Notes under the pieces: generated by a model
Told to the model about the DNA's origin: nothing
What the model saw: the letters and a program-made list of their open reading frames with translations, nothing else
Database searches by the model: none
Origin: Promicromonospora iranensis
GTDB taxonomy: Bacteria > Actinomycetota > Actinomycetes > Actinomycetales > Cellulomonadaceae
DNA: 64,000 nt
Reading direction: 5' to 3'
NCBI RefSeq assembly: GCF_028994805.1
Contig: NZ_JAJQQP010000003.1
Location: 219,145 to 283,144, forward strand
Part shown: positions 42,281 through 50,234 of the stretch, in pieces
Layout: the number at the start of each line of letters is the position of its first letter
Position numbering within the stretch: the first letter of the stretch is position 1
Position numbers and translations under genes: made by a program

Positions 42281-43453
42281 TCACCGGCTCGCGGCCAGCA
42301 CCGCCGAAAGTCCTTCCTGCAGATCCCTGACGAAGTACTCGGGCACCTCCAGCGACGGGAAATGTCCGCCGGCCTCCGGCGTCCTCCAGCGGACGATCTG
42401 GCGGTACCGCTCCTGGGCCCACGGGCGCGGGCACTTCTCGACGTCGCGGGGATACATGGTGAGTGCTGCCGGGACGTCGACCCGGAGCTCGGGATCGAGC
42501 GAGTTGTGGCTCTCGTAGTAGATCCGGGCGGCCGAGGCGCCGGTCCGCGTGAGCCAGTACAGGGTGACGTCGTCGAGGACGCGGTCCCTGGAGATCGTCT
42601 CGAACGGGCTGTCCTCGGTGTCGGACCACTCGGCGAACTTGTCGAGGATCCAGGCGAGGAGGCCGACCGGTGAGTCGACGAGCGAGTAGCCGATGGTCTG
42701 CGGCCGGGTCGCCTGCTGCTTCGCGTACGCCGCGCGCCTGCCCCAGAAGTCGCGGGTCTCCTCGACCCACCCACGCTCGACCGCCGTGAGCCCGTCCGTC
42801 GTCAACCCGGGCGGCGCCTCCGCAAAGGTGGTGTGGATACCGAGAACATGCTCCGGGAACCGGCCGGCGAGAACCGTGGTGATGTTGCCTCCCCAGTCGC
42901 CGCCATGAGCCAGGAACCTGGCGTAGCCGAGCCTGCCCATCAGCTCCACCCAGGCGGCGGCGACCTTCTCGGTGCCCCATCCGGTGGTGGCCGGCCGGTC
43001 GCTGTAACCGAAGCCGGGCAGCGACGGGACCACGACATGGAACGCCGGGGCGTCGGCATCCCTCGGATCGGCCAGCTCGTCCACGACATCGATGAACCGG
43101 GCGACGCTGTCCGGCCAGCCGTGCGTCAGGAGCAGGGGCGTGGCGTCCGCACGCGCCGACCGGCGGTGCAGGAAGTGGATACCCAGGTCGTCGATGGTCG
43201 TGCGGAACTGACCGACCTGGTTGAGGCGCTCTTCGAACGGCCGCCAGTCGTACCCGGTGCGCCAGTAGGTCACGACGTCCACGAGGTCGGCCAGGGGAAC
43301 GCCCTGTTCCCATCGGCGCCTGCCGGGCCCGGCGGGACGGACCGTCTCGGGCTCCGGCAGTCGTGCGGCGGCCAGTCGTGCACGGAGATCGTCGAGGTCG
43401 GCGTCGGGCGCGTGGGCTTCGAATGCTTGCACGTCGCTGGTCGGGCGGGGCAT
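42281..43453 (-). CDS. Epoxide hydrolase, EHN-domain type (second of two)
   Basis: A 390-residue enzyme with the same layout as the gene at 23974. The EHN domain (DADLDDLRARLAAARLPEPE, YWRTGYDWRPFEERLNQVGQFR) is followed by the hydrolase core LLLTHGWPDSVARF (HGWP), nucleophile Asp in AHGGDWGGNITT, RPQTIGYSLVDSPVGLLAWILDKF with the typical cap segment, and GGHFPSLEVPE with the His. GGAGG precedes ATG 43453. Divergent from a CGNR zinc-finger regulator with two operators. Confidence 0.92.
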   Translation of the reverse strand: MPRPTSDVQAFEAHAPDADLDDLRARLAAARLPEPETVRPAGPGRRRWEQGVPLADLVDVVTYWRTGYDWRPFEERLNQVGQFRTTIDDLGIHFLHRRSARADATPLLLTHGWPDSVARFIDVVDELADPRDADAPAFHVVVPSLPGFGYSDRPATTGWGTEKVAAAWVELMGRLGYARFLAHGGDWGGNITTVLAGRFPEHVLGIHTTFAEAPPGLTTDGLTAVERGWVEETRDFWGRRAAYAKQQATRPQTIGYSLVDSPVGLLAWILDKFAEWSDTEDSPFETISRDRVLDDVTLYWLTRTGASAARIYYESHNSLDPELRVDVPAALTMYPRDVEKCPRPWAQERYRQIVRWRTPEAGGHFPSLEVPEYFVRDLQEGLSAVLAASR

Positions 43454-43493
43454 GAGACCTCCTGGCCGTCGTGGAACCGGGCTGTTCATCGAG

Positions 43494-43554
43494 AGAACCG
43501 GCTAAGCCGGTTCTAACAGTTCCTCGGGGCGCGTCGCAACCGTCTAAGGTGGTT
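43494..43554. promoter_or_regulatory. Two matched operators between the epoxide hydrolase and CGNR regulator genes
   Basis: A perfect palindrome with 10-base arms AGAACCGGCT around a central A spans 43494-43514. A related site, AACCGTCTAAGGTGGTT, lies at 43538-43554 and ends two bases before the CGNR ATG. Shared core: AACCG-CTAAG-GGTT. The first would control the hydrolase, the second would block the regulator's own start. Confidence 0.7.
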
Positions 43555-43556
43555 CC

Positions 43557-44135
43557 ATGCGCGCTGGGTTCCCTGACTTCCGCCTCGGTAGCGTGCTGGC
43601 GACCAGCTTCACGGGGACTCTGTCCGAGCGGCATGGCGACGCCGTGGAGCGCATCCCCACGCCGCAGCGGCTGATCGACTGGCTGGCGGAGTACGGCCTC
43701 GCCGTGGACTCCTGCACCCCTGCTCAGCTCGACCTCGCCCGGGAGCTGAGGGAGTCGATTCACGCCGCCGCGACGGCGGCCGCTACGCAGGACGCGCTTC
43801 CCGCACCCGCTGTGCAGGTCATCAACGACCGCAGCGTTCAGGGTCGGGCCGCGGCGGTCCTGACACCCGAGGGCGAGCGGCGGTGGCGGCTCAGCTCGCC
43901 GTCCCGCGTGGAGGACGCTCTCGGCGTGATCGCCGCCGACGCGGTCAGCATCGTCGCCGGCGAACGAGACGGCAGGTTGGCCCTGTGCGCCTCACCCACC
44001 TGCCGGGCGGCCTTCTTCGACACCAGTCAGAGCCGCACCCGCAGGTGGTGCGACATGAACACGTGCGGGAACCGCCAGAAGAAGGCGCGCTTCCTCGCCA
44101 ACCAGCGCAAGGACTCCGGATCTCCCCGCTGCTGA
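43557..44135 (+). CDS. ABATE/CGNR zinc-finger regulator
   Basis: A 192-residue protein. The N-terminal ABATE domain (FRLGSVLATSFTGTLSER, TPQRLIDWLAEYGL, ELRESIHAAATAAA) is followed by the CGNR zinc finger CASPTCRAAFFDTSQSRTRRWC with the NTCGNRQKKARF end. Such proteins are thought to be stress- or substrate-responsive transcription factors. ATG 43557 lies directly after an operator-like sequence, consistent with autorepression. The divergent gene encodes an epoxide hydrolase. Confidence 0.9.
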   Translation: MRAGFPDFRLGSVLATSFTGTLSERHGDAVERIPTPQRLIDWLAEYGLAVDSCTPAQLDLARELRESIHAAATAAATQDALPAPAVQVINDRSVQGRAAAVLTPEGERRWRLSSPSRVEDALGVIAADAVSIVAGERDGRLALCASPTCRAAFFDTSQSRTRRWCDMNTCGNRQKKARFLANQRKDSGSPRC

Positions 44136-44182
44136 CAGCAGAAGCGCCGCCGTCGGCCGGACGGTCGGTCCTACGCTCAGGT

Positions 44183-44482
44183 ATGGCCGAAAAACGAGAG
44201 CCGCTGTGGCGGCACATGGTCGGCGAACGCCTGAGGCACCTGCGTCACGTGCGCGGCGAGACCATCGACCAGACCGCTCGTCGCGCGGGGATCTCGCCGC
44301 AGTACCTCTCGGAGATCGAGCGTGGCGTCAAGGAACCGTCGAGCGAGATGATCGCGGCGGTCACCGGTGCGCTGGACGTCCCGCTGGTCGACCTGGTCTC
44401 CGGCGTCGCCGAGCGGCTGGTCGCCGTGCGCGACACCATGCGGCAGCCGACGGTGCAGGCGGCGTTCGCGCTGGCGGCGTGA
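44183..44482 (+). CDS. XRE-family regulator, PopR/ClgR-like
   Basis: A 99-residue helix-turn-helix protein: VGERLRHLRHVRGETIDQTARRAGISPQYLSEIERGVKEPSSEMIAAVTGALDVPLVDLV. The YLSEIERGxKExSSE segment is typical of ClgR and PopR, activators of clp genes in actinobacteria. It is convergent with a two-gene clpP operon that has two palindromes at its promoter, as popR neighbours clpP3-clpP4 in Streptomyces. Target assignment is inference. Confidence 0.85.
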   Translation: MAEKREPLWRHMVGERLRHLRHVRGETIDQTARRAGISPQYLSEIERGVKEPSSEMIAAVTGALDVPLVDLVSGVAERLVAVRDTMRQPTVQAAFALAA

Positions 44483-44484
44483 CT

Positions 44485-44521
44485 CCCGGGCCCGCCGGAC
44501 GGTAGGTCCGGCGGACCCGGG
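44485..44521. terminator. Bidirectional terminator between the XRE and clpP genes
   Basis: CCCGGGCCCGCCGGAC (44485-44500) pairs with 44506-44521 with one wobble around a 5-base loop, in a 53-base convergent gap. Confidence 0.65.
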
Positions 44522-44535
44522 AATCGCGCCCTGCG

Positions 44536-45123
44536 TCACCGCTGGTCGATCACGTGGTCCAGGAGGCCGTACTCGCGTGCGGCGGTGGCCGTGAAGATGC
44601 GGTCCCGGTCGGTGTCCGTGCGCAGCGTCTCGACACTCTGACCCGTGTGCTGGGAGAGCGAGGTCTCCATGTCCGCACGGATACGGACCACCTCGTCGGC
44701 CTGCAGGATCAGGTCCGGGATCGCGCCGCGGCCCTGCGCAGCGGGCTGGTGCAGGATGACGCGTGCGTGGGGGAGCGCCGCACGCTTGCCCTCTGCCCCG
44801 GCGGCGAGCAGCACGGCGCCGACCGCCACGGCCTGTCCGACGCACGTGGTCGACACCTGGGGCCGGATGTAGCGCATGGTGTCGTAGATGGCCATCCCGG
44901 CGCTCGGGTCCCCGCCCTCGCAGTTGACGTAGAGCTGGATGTCGCTGTCCGGGTTGCTCGACTCCAGGTGGAGCAGCTGGGCGATCAGGGCGTTGGCGAC
45001 GCCCGCGTCGATGGCGGTGCCGAGGTAGATGATCCGCTCGGAGAGCAGCTGGGAGTAGACGTCCATGATCCGCTCGCCCCGGGGGTGCGACGCGATGACG
45101 TTCGGGATGGTGTAGCTGCTCAT
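44536..45123 (-). CDS. clpP: ClpP-family protein lacking the catalytic serine
   Basis: A 195-residue ClpP paralogue, second gene of the pair. It keeps the fold motifs: RIIYLGTAID, LYVNCEGGDPSAGMAIYDTMRYI, GAEGKRAALPHARVILHQP (His125) and TDRDRIFTATAAREYGLLDHVID (Asp). The serine elbow normally GQAASMG reads GQAVAVG: Ala100, codon 44824-44826, replaces the nucleophile. It should be proteolytically inactive but able to form rings with the first ClpP, as in ClpP/ClpR-type mixed complexes. ATG 45123 overlaps the stop of the first gene (ATGA). Confidence 0.93.
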   Translation of the reverse strand: MSSYTIPNVIASHPRGERIMDVYSQLLSERIIYLGTAIDAGVANALIAQLLHLESSNPDSDIQLYVNCEGGDPSAGMAIYDTMRYIRPQVSTTCVGQAVAVGAVLLAAGAEGKRAALPHARVILHQPAAQGRGAIPDLILQADEVVRIRADMETSLSQHTGQSVETLRTDTDRDRIFTATAAREYGLLDHVIDQR

Positions 45124-45749
45124 CGTGCGTTCCTCTCGGTGACGGCGCTGAATCCGGTGGGCTGGCGGTCGCGGGGCCGGATGCCCTCGAAGCCCTGCAC
45201 GATCGTGTCGATGAAGCCGAAGTCGAGAGCCTCGTCGGCCGTGTACCAGTGGTCGTGCAGCGAGTCGTCGAAGATCCGCTCCACCGGCTGCCCCGTGTCC
45301 TCCGAGATCAGCCGCAGCACCGTGTCGCGGGTGTGCCGCAGGTCGTCCGCCTGCAGCTCGATGTCGACGGCGGTGCCCGCGATCCCGGCGGAGCCCTGGT
45401 GCATCAGCACCCGCGAGTTCGGCAGCGCGCGACGCTTCCCGTGGGTGCCCGCCGAGAGGAGGAACTGTCCCGCGCTGTAGGCGATGCCCAGCACGAGCGT
45501 GGAGACGTCGTTGGGGATGGTTCGCATGATGTCGCGGATCGCCAGCATCGCCGGCACCGATCCGCCGGGGGAGTGGATCCACAGCTCGATGTCGGACGAC
45601 GGGTCCTCGGTGGCCAGTGCGATCAGCTGTGTCATCAGGAGCGTCCCGTTGTCGTCGTCCAACGGTCCGTCCAGGACCAGGACGCGGCGCTCGTAGAGCT
45701 CGCGTCGTGAGTTCTCGCCGAACATCGGCGCCTTCGGTGCATCAGTCAT
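45120..45749 (-). CDS. clpP: ATP-dependent Clp protease proteolytic subunit (active copy)
   Basis: A 209-residue serine protease subunit with an intact triad: Ser92 in LGIAYSAGQFLLSAG, His117 in SRVLMHQGSAG, and Asp near 168 in LHDHWYTADEALDFGFID. The head motif IELWIHSPGGSVPAMLAIRDIM is present. The elbow GIAYSAG differs from the canonical GQAASMG and places it in a divergent ClpP3/ClpP4-like branch and not the housekeeping clpP1-clpP2 pair beside tig/clpX. ATG 45749 has GAGG four bases upstream; an in-frame GTG at 45764 is possible. Upstream are two palindromes. Confidence 0.93.
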   Translation of the reverse strand: MTDAPKAPMFGENSRRELYERRVLVLDGPLDDDNGTLLMTQLIALATEDPSSDIELWIHSPGGSVPAMLAIRDIMRTIPNDVSTLVLGIAYSAGQFLLSAGTHGKRRALPNSRVLMHQGSAGIAGTAVDIELQADDLRHTRDTVLRLISEDTGQPVERIFDDSLHDHWYTADEALDFGFIDTIVQGFEGIRPRDRQPTGFSAVTERNAR

Positions 45750-45798
45750 GACCTCACCGTGCACTCCGGGAGGGGTTCCCCGGGGCCGGATCTGCCGT

Positions 45799-45826
45799 GA
45801 GCAGCCCTGCTCTCAGCAGCGCTGCT
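45799..45826 (-). promoter_or_regulatory. Tandem palindromes upstream of the clpP pair
   Basis: GAGCAG-CC-CTGCTC (45799-45812) and AGCAGC-GCTGCT (45815-45826) lie 50-77 bases upstream of the first clpP start, and GGCAGC repeats further out. They share the AGCAG/CTGCT half-site and are the obvious binding sites for the XRE regulator at 44183. Confidence 0.55.
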
Positions 45827-45889
45827 CAGGGCAGCGACGTCGGGGCAGCGAGGTCACGCTGGGGAGCGGGGGCCACCCGGCCGGCGACG

Positions 45890-46492
45890 TCAGATCCAGC
45901 CGCGTTCCTCCGCGAGGAGCACCGCCTGCTGGCGGGAGTCGACGGCGAGCTTGCCGAGCACGGCGGAGATGTGGTTGCGCACGGTGCCGGGGGCGAGCGA
46001 CAGGGTGCGGGCGATCTGGCCGGTCGTCTCGCCGCGCCGGCCGGCGCGCAGGACGTCGAGCTCCCGGTCGGTCAGGGGCGAGCGTTCGTCGCTCAGCGCG
46101 TCGGCGGCGATCTCCGGGTCGACGTACCGCCCGCCCGCCGCCACGCGGCGGATGACGGCCGCGACCTCGTCGGCGGAGCGGGACTTGGGCAGGAACCCGG
46201 CAGCCCCGGAGGCCAGCGCACGCCGCAGGACGCCGGGTCGGGCGTGGCGGGTGACGATCACGCACCGGGTGGCCGTCGTGCGGTTCAGCTTCTCGGTGAC
46301 CTCCACGCCGTCGAGGCGGGGCATCTCGAGGTCCAGCAGGCACACGTCCGGCGTGAGGCGCTCGGCGTCGGCCACGGCCGCGGCGCCGTCGGAGCACTCC
46401 GCGACGACGTCGATGTCCGGTTCCAGACGGAGCAGCGCGGCCAGCGCGGAGCGGATCATGCCCTCGTCGTCGGCGAGCAGCACACGGATCAT
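45890..46492 (-). CDS. NarL/DesR-type response regulator
   Basis: A 200-residue regulator: receiver domain with acidic pocket LLADDEG, phosphoacceptor Asp54 in CLLDLEMP, Thr/Lys in VTRHA and LPKS, and a LuxR-type HTH (SPLTDRELDVLRAGRRGETTGQIARTLSLAPGTVRNHISAVLGKL). It is translated with the histidine kinase gene (ATGA overlap), so the pair is a two-component system. Confidence 0.94.
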   Translation of the reverse strand: MIRVLLADDEGMIRSALAALLRLEPDIDVVAECSDGAAAVADAERLTPDVCLLDLEMPRLDGVEVTEKLNRTTATRCVIVTRHARPGVLRRALASGAAGFLPKSRSADEVAAVIRRVAAGGRYVDPEIAADALSDERSPLTDRELDVLRAGRRGETTGQIARTLSLAPGTVRNHISAVLGKLAVDSRQQAVLLAEERGWI

Positions 46493-47751
46493 CCAGCAAC
46501 CTCTTCTTCCGCAGGTGCCTCGTGGGCAGGCCTGTCTTCGGCGGGGACCGTGACGACCACGGTGAACGTCTCGCCCTCGCGCCGCACCTCGAGGTCGCCG
46601 TCGGCCTCGGCAGCTCGCCGGGCGATCCCCTCCAGGCCTGCACCGCCCGCGCCGCCTGGCAGGTCGGGGACGTCAGGTACGTCGGGGACGTCGTTGGCGA
46701 TCTCGTAGCGCCACGCCCCGTCGGTGCGGGTGAGGGACAGGCGCGCCCACCGGCCACCGCCGTGGCGCAGCACGTTCGTCGTCGTCTCCCGGACGACCGG
46801 CCCCAGGGCGGACGCCGGGGCGAGCGACGCGTCGGGGTCGACCGTGGCCTCTGCCTTCGTACCGGCGGCACGCAGCAGGTCCACCGCGTTGGCCAGCTCG
46901 TCACGCAGCGGCACGGAGCGGAAGCGGGTGGCCAGGTCACGCGTGCCCTGCCGGGCGCCGTCCACGCTGGCGCGTGCGGCGCGCAGCTGTTCCATGCCCG
47001 CCTCCGGGTCGCGGGGCATGAGCCGCTCGGCGAGCTCCAGCTGCAGGGCGATGACCTGGAGGTGGTGCCCCTGCAGGTCGTGGACGTCGGTGGCCAGGCG
47101 CAGCCGCTCCTGGGTCGCGGCCAGCTTGGCCTCCGAGGCGCGAGCCTTGTCGAGCGCGACGAGCACGTCCCACCACCACAGCGAGGAGACGGTGACGACC
47201 GGAAGGATGACGGCGAAGACGGCCAGCTGGATCCAGCTGGCGGTGCTGTCGTCCGCGACATGGGCGCGGAAGTCGATCACCGCGAGCGCGACGAGCAGAA
47301 CGGTCACGACCAGCACCAGCCGGAACCGCACACCCGGCGGCCAGTTCAGCAGCATGGCGACCTGGAGCACCGGCGCGAGGCTCACCACCCAGGTCTCGGT
47401 CACGAGCCCGGCCGTGAGCCCGAAGACCACCCCGATCAGGAGCGGCGTGAGGTGGCGCCGCCAGATCATCAGCGGTGCGTCGACCGACCGGTGCCGATAG
47501 TCGAGCAGCGGGACCAGCGTCGCGAGCCACCAGAGCAGGGCGCTGATCCCGACCGTACCGGCCGCGACCGTGCCGGCGTCGGTCTCGGCGACAGCAGCCA
47601 CCGCCAGGAGGACGACCGTCCCTTCGAAGAAGACCACGCTCACCGCGACGTACCACCAGGTCACGTTGATGCTCCGCGTCAGCCGCAGCGCCGTGCTGCG
47701 GACGTCCGACGCCGCAGGCTCGGGGGCGGCGGACTCGGGCAGGCGGCTCAT
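46489..47751 (-). CDS. DesK/NarX-type sensor histidine kinase
   Basis: A 420-residue kinase with five or six membrane helices (residues 30-200) and a very short outside portion, so it probably senses the membrane itself. HisKA_3 dimerisation domain: ERLRLATDVHDLQGHHLQVIALQLELAERL with phospho-His224. HATPase: TTTNVLRHGGG and GGAGGAGLEGIARRA. Between the N- and G-boxes is a tandem VPD repeat (DVPDVPDVPDLP), an expanded short DNA repeat. The small export-type membrane gene divergent from it is a plausible target. Confidence 0.92.
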   Translation of the reverse strand: MSRLPESAAPEPAASDVRSTALRLTRSINVTWWYVAVSVVFFEGTVVLLAVAAVAETDAGTVAAGTVGISALLWWLATLVPLLDYRHRSVDAPLMIWRRHLTPLLIGVVFGLTAGLVTETWVVSLAPVLQVAMLLNWPPGVRFRLVLVVTVLLVALAVIDFRAHVADDSTASWIQLAVFAVILPVVTVSSLWWWDVLVALDKARASEAKLAATQERLRLATDVHDLQGHHLQVIALQLELAERLMPRDPEAGMEQLRAARASVDGARQGTRDLATRFRSVPLRDELANAVDLLRAAGTKAEATVDPDASLAPASALGPVVRETTTNVLRHGGGRWARLSLTRTDGAWRYEIANDVPDVPDVPDLPGGAGGAGLEGIARRAAEADGDLEVRREGETFTVVVTVPAEDRPAHEAPAEEEVAG

Positions 47752-47906
47752 CCGCCCAGGTTACGGCCATGACACATGTCACGGGTGGGGCGTGGGAAGG
47801 GCCCGGACAGCGGTGACAGCCAGGCACTTCTGGGCTGCGCTCCCGAGCGGTGGACTGGAGTCAGTACCGGGGGCCACCCCGAGACCCCTAGCGACAGGAG
47901 CACATC

Positions 47907-48461
47907 ATGAGCCTCATCGACACCCTGCAGGACCTCGTCGGGCAGGTGCCCGAGCTCGTGCAGCCGCTGATCGTCGCCGTCGCGGGCGGCATCCCGTTCG
48001 TCGAGGGCGAGGGCGGCGTCGCGATCGGGATCATCGGTGGGATCAACCCGTTCGTCGCCGCGATCGCCGCGATGGCCGGCAACTTCCTCGTCGTGGCCGC
48101 GCTGGTGCTGCTCAGCTCCGGTGCGCGCAACGCCGTCGTGACCCGGCACCGGGAGAAGGTCCTGGCCCGGGACGGTGCTCCGGTCCACGTCGGGTCCACG
48201 CTGGAGGTACCGCCCGGCGAGAGGCCGGACAGCCGGAGCGCCGCGCGCCGCGCGAAGTTCCAGCGCGCCTACGAGCGCTACGGCGTCCCCGGCGTGAGCC
48301 TGCTCGGCCCGCTGCTGCTGCCCACGCACTTCACCGCCACGATGCTCGCGGCCTCGGGCGTCGGCAAGGCCCGCATCCTGATCTGGCAAGCCGTGGCGAT
48401 CATCGCCTGGACCACGCTCACCGCCCTCATCATCAGCGGCGTCATCAACGCCGCCGCCTGA
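47907..48461 (+). CDS. Small polytopic membrane protein of the 'small multidrug export' type (PF06695-like)
   Basis: A 184-residue protein with four or five hydrophobic segments: PLIVAVAGGIPFVEGEGGVAIGIIGG (the acidic motif PFVEGEGGVAIG is the family hallmark), FVAAIAAMAGNFLVVAALVLL, a basic cytoplasmic loop, then PGVSLLGPLLLPTHFTATMLAASG and WTTLTALIISGVI. The transport role in the family name is unproven. It is divergent from the two-component system 155 bases away. CAGGAG precedes ATG 47907. Confidence 0.75.
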   Translation: MSLIDTLQDLVGQVPELVQPLIVAVAGGIPFVEGEGGVAIGIIGGINPFVAAIAAMAGNFLVVAALVLLSSGARNAVVTRHREKVLARDGAPVHVGSTLEVPPGERPDSRSAARRAKFQRAYERYGVPGVSLLGPLLLPTHFTATMLAASGVGKARILIWQAVAIIAWTTLTALIISGVINAAA

Positions 48462-48465
48462 TCGC

Positions 48466-49209
48466 TCACAGGCAGGGCGTGACGAGCCGCGCCCCGGCGA
48501 CCGTGATCTCCACGAGGTCTCCCGGCGCCACCGTGAAGTGGGAGTGCGGCGCACCGGTCATGACGACGTCGCCCGGGCCGAGATCGACCCACGAGGTGAC
48601 GTAGGCGAGGCATGCGGCGATCGACGACGGCAGCTCGTGGCTCCCGGTCGCGGCACGCTCCTCGCGATTGACGGCGACGTGCAGGTCCACCCGATCGAGA
48701 TCGACGTCCGTCTCGACGAACGGCCCGAGCGGGGTGTAACCCGCGCCGCCCTTGCCCTCGAAGTTCCGCACGTCGACGGCGTTCCGGTCGGGGTTGGTCA
48801 CGTCGTTCACGGCGGTCACGCCGAGGACGTACTCGTGAGCGTTGTGCACGTCCAGCCCGTCGGTCGGCCGGCCGATGACCACCGCCACCTCGCCCTCAGC
48901 GATGACCCGGCCCACCTCGCGCCGCAGCCGCACCCCTGTGCCGCTCGGCACGACCGTGCGGGAGCTCTTGAGCCACGCCTGCACGGGCAGCGGGGCGTCC
49001 GGCCCGTTCTGGGCGATGCCCACGAGCACGCGTGGCTCGCACGGGGCGAGCACCTCGGCCTGTGCGGCCGGTACCGGGGCCGCACCCGTCGGACGCGGCT
49101 CGCGACCGGCCGCGAAGGCGACGAAGGGGTCCTCGCACGCCAGGTACGTGTCGCCGTCGGCCCGCGCGTAGGTGGGCCCGTCCGTCGTGGCGATCCGGGC
49201 GATCCGCAT
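48466..49209 (-). CDS. Fumarylacetoacetate hydrolase-family protein
   Basis: A 247-residue FAH-fold enzyme. It has the N-terminal PCEPRVLVGIAQN segment and the core RLRREVGRVIAEGEVAVVIGRPTDGL with the metal Glu residues. GVTAVNDVTNPDRNAVDVRNFEGKGGAGYTPLGPFV carries the metal Asp and Lys, and GDVVMTGAPHSHF replaces the usual GTP-x-GV. Such enzymes cleave C-C bonds of acylpyruvates or act as decarboxylases in aromatic degradation. The neighbouring IclR and hut genes give no clear link. An 11-codon ORF overlaps its start. Confidence 0.85.
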   Translation of the reverse strand: MRIARIATTDGPTYARADGDTYLACEDPFVAFAAGREPRPTGAAPVPAAQAEVLAPCEPRVLVGIAQNGPDAPLPVQAWLKSSRTVVPSGTGVRLRREVGRVIAEGEVAVVIGRPTDGLDVHNAHEYVLGVTAVNDVTNPDRNAVDVRNFEGKGGAGYTPLGPFVETDVDLDRVDLHVAVNREERAATGSHELPSSIAACLAYVTSWVDLGPGDVVMTGAPHSHFTVAPGDLVEITVAGARLVTPCL

Positions 49210-49241
49210 CAGGCGACTGCCGTCAGGTCGAAGAACTTCAT
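49209..49241 (-). other. Ten-residue ORF (MKFFDLTAVA) overlapping the FAH gene start
   Basis: ATG at 49241 opens ten codons ending in TGA (49209-49211), which overlaps the FAH ATG at 49209 as TGATG. GGAG lies upstream. It could be a leader peptide coupling translation, or chance. The rest of the 49210-49440 gap shows no other coding. Confidence 0.35.
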
Positions 49242-49440
49242 GTCAGCGCACTGCTCCCTCTGTCGTGGCCGCCCGCGATCCCCACCGAGAGCTCCCTCGC
49301 CCTCGTGATGCCCAGGCGATGGTGCCGGTTGCCGAACGGCTCGGGCAGCATCGCACACCGCGGGCCGGCCGATCACGCGGAGACGAGCAGAACCGGTCGG
49401 CCGGACCTGTCGTGGTCGCTCACCAGCGGGTCAGGGCACC

Positions 49441-50208
49441 TCACCGCGCCCCCAGCCTCCGGCTGACCTCCCGCGCCGCACGGGTCGCCTGCTCCGCCAG
49501 CCCGGCTCGCCCGTCGTCGTCGTAGGCCTCCGAGCGGAAGGTCACCGCCAGCCCCGCCACGGGTCGTCCCGTGTGGTCGACCACCGCCGCGGCGACGGAC
49601 GCGAATCCGGCGGTGACCTCGCCGTCCTCCACCGCGAACCCCCGGGCGCGCGCCTCCCGCAGCACCGTCCGTAGCTCCCGCAGCGTGCGCGGCCCGGCGC
49701 TGGTCAGGCCGGTGAACGACCCCGGCGTCGGGTACAGGGCGCGTACCTGCGCCGGGGGCAGCAGCGCGAGCACGGCCCGCCCGCTGGCGGTGAGGTGGCT
49801 CGGGAGGTGGACGTCGACGTCGGTCACCAAGGGCGGACGGCCCACCGCCCGCTGCTCCACCAGGTACAGCACCTCCCGGCCGTTCAGGACGGCGAGGTGC
49901 CCGTTCTCCCCGGCGGCCTCCACCAGCCGGGCGACCACGGGGGTGGCCAGCCGGGTGAGCGGCGCCTGCCGCGTGTACGCGCTGCCCAGGCCGAGGGCGG
50001 CCACGCCCAGGCCGTAGCGGCGCTCGTCGGGAAAATGCCGCACGAACCCCTCGTCGCCGAGCACAGACAGCAGGTGGTAGACGCTGGACCGCGGCACGCC
50101 GATGCCGTGCGCGATGGCGCCAGCGGGCACGGGCCCGGGCTGCGCCGCCAGAAAGCTGAGCAGCCGCGCGGTCGTGCGGGCGGCGGGAACGCTGCTGCTG
50201 CCTGCCAT
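49441..50208 (-). CDS. IclR-family regulator, probable hut repressor
   Basis: A 255-residue regulator: winged HTH (ARTTARLLSFLAAQPGPVPAGAIAHGIGVPRSSVYHLLSVLGDEGFV) and an IclR effector domain (HLAVLNGREVLYLVEQRA, LPSHLTASGRAVLALLP, GFAVEDGEVTAGFASVAAAV). Divergent from hutH, so control of histidine catabolism is likely. The usual effectors would be urocanate or histidine. ATG 50208 is preceded by GGAGG. A long palindromic element lies between the two genes. Confidence 0.9.
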   Translation of the reverse strand: MAGSSSVPAARTTARLLSFLAAQPGPVPAGAIAHGIGVPRSSVYHLLSVLGDEGFVRHFPDERRYGLGVAALGLGSAYTRQAPLTRLATPVVARLVEAAGENGHLAVLNGREVLYLVEQRAVGRPPLVTDVDVHLPSHLTASGRAVLALLPPAQVRALYPTPGSFTGLTSAGPRTLRELRTVLREARARGFAVEDGEVTAGFASVAAAVVDHTGRPVAGLAVTFRSEAYDDDGRAGLAEQATRAAREVSRRLGAR

Positions 50209-50234
50209 GGCTCCCTCCTGCGTCGGGTGGTGGC

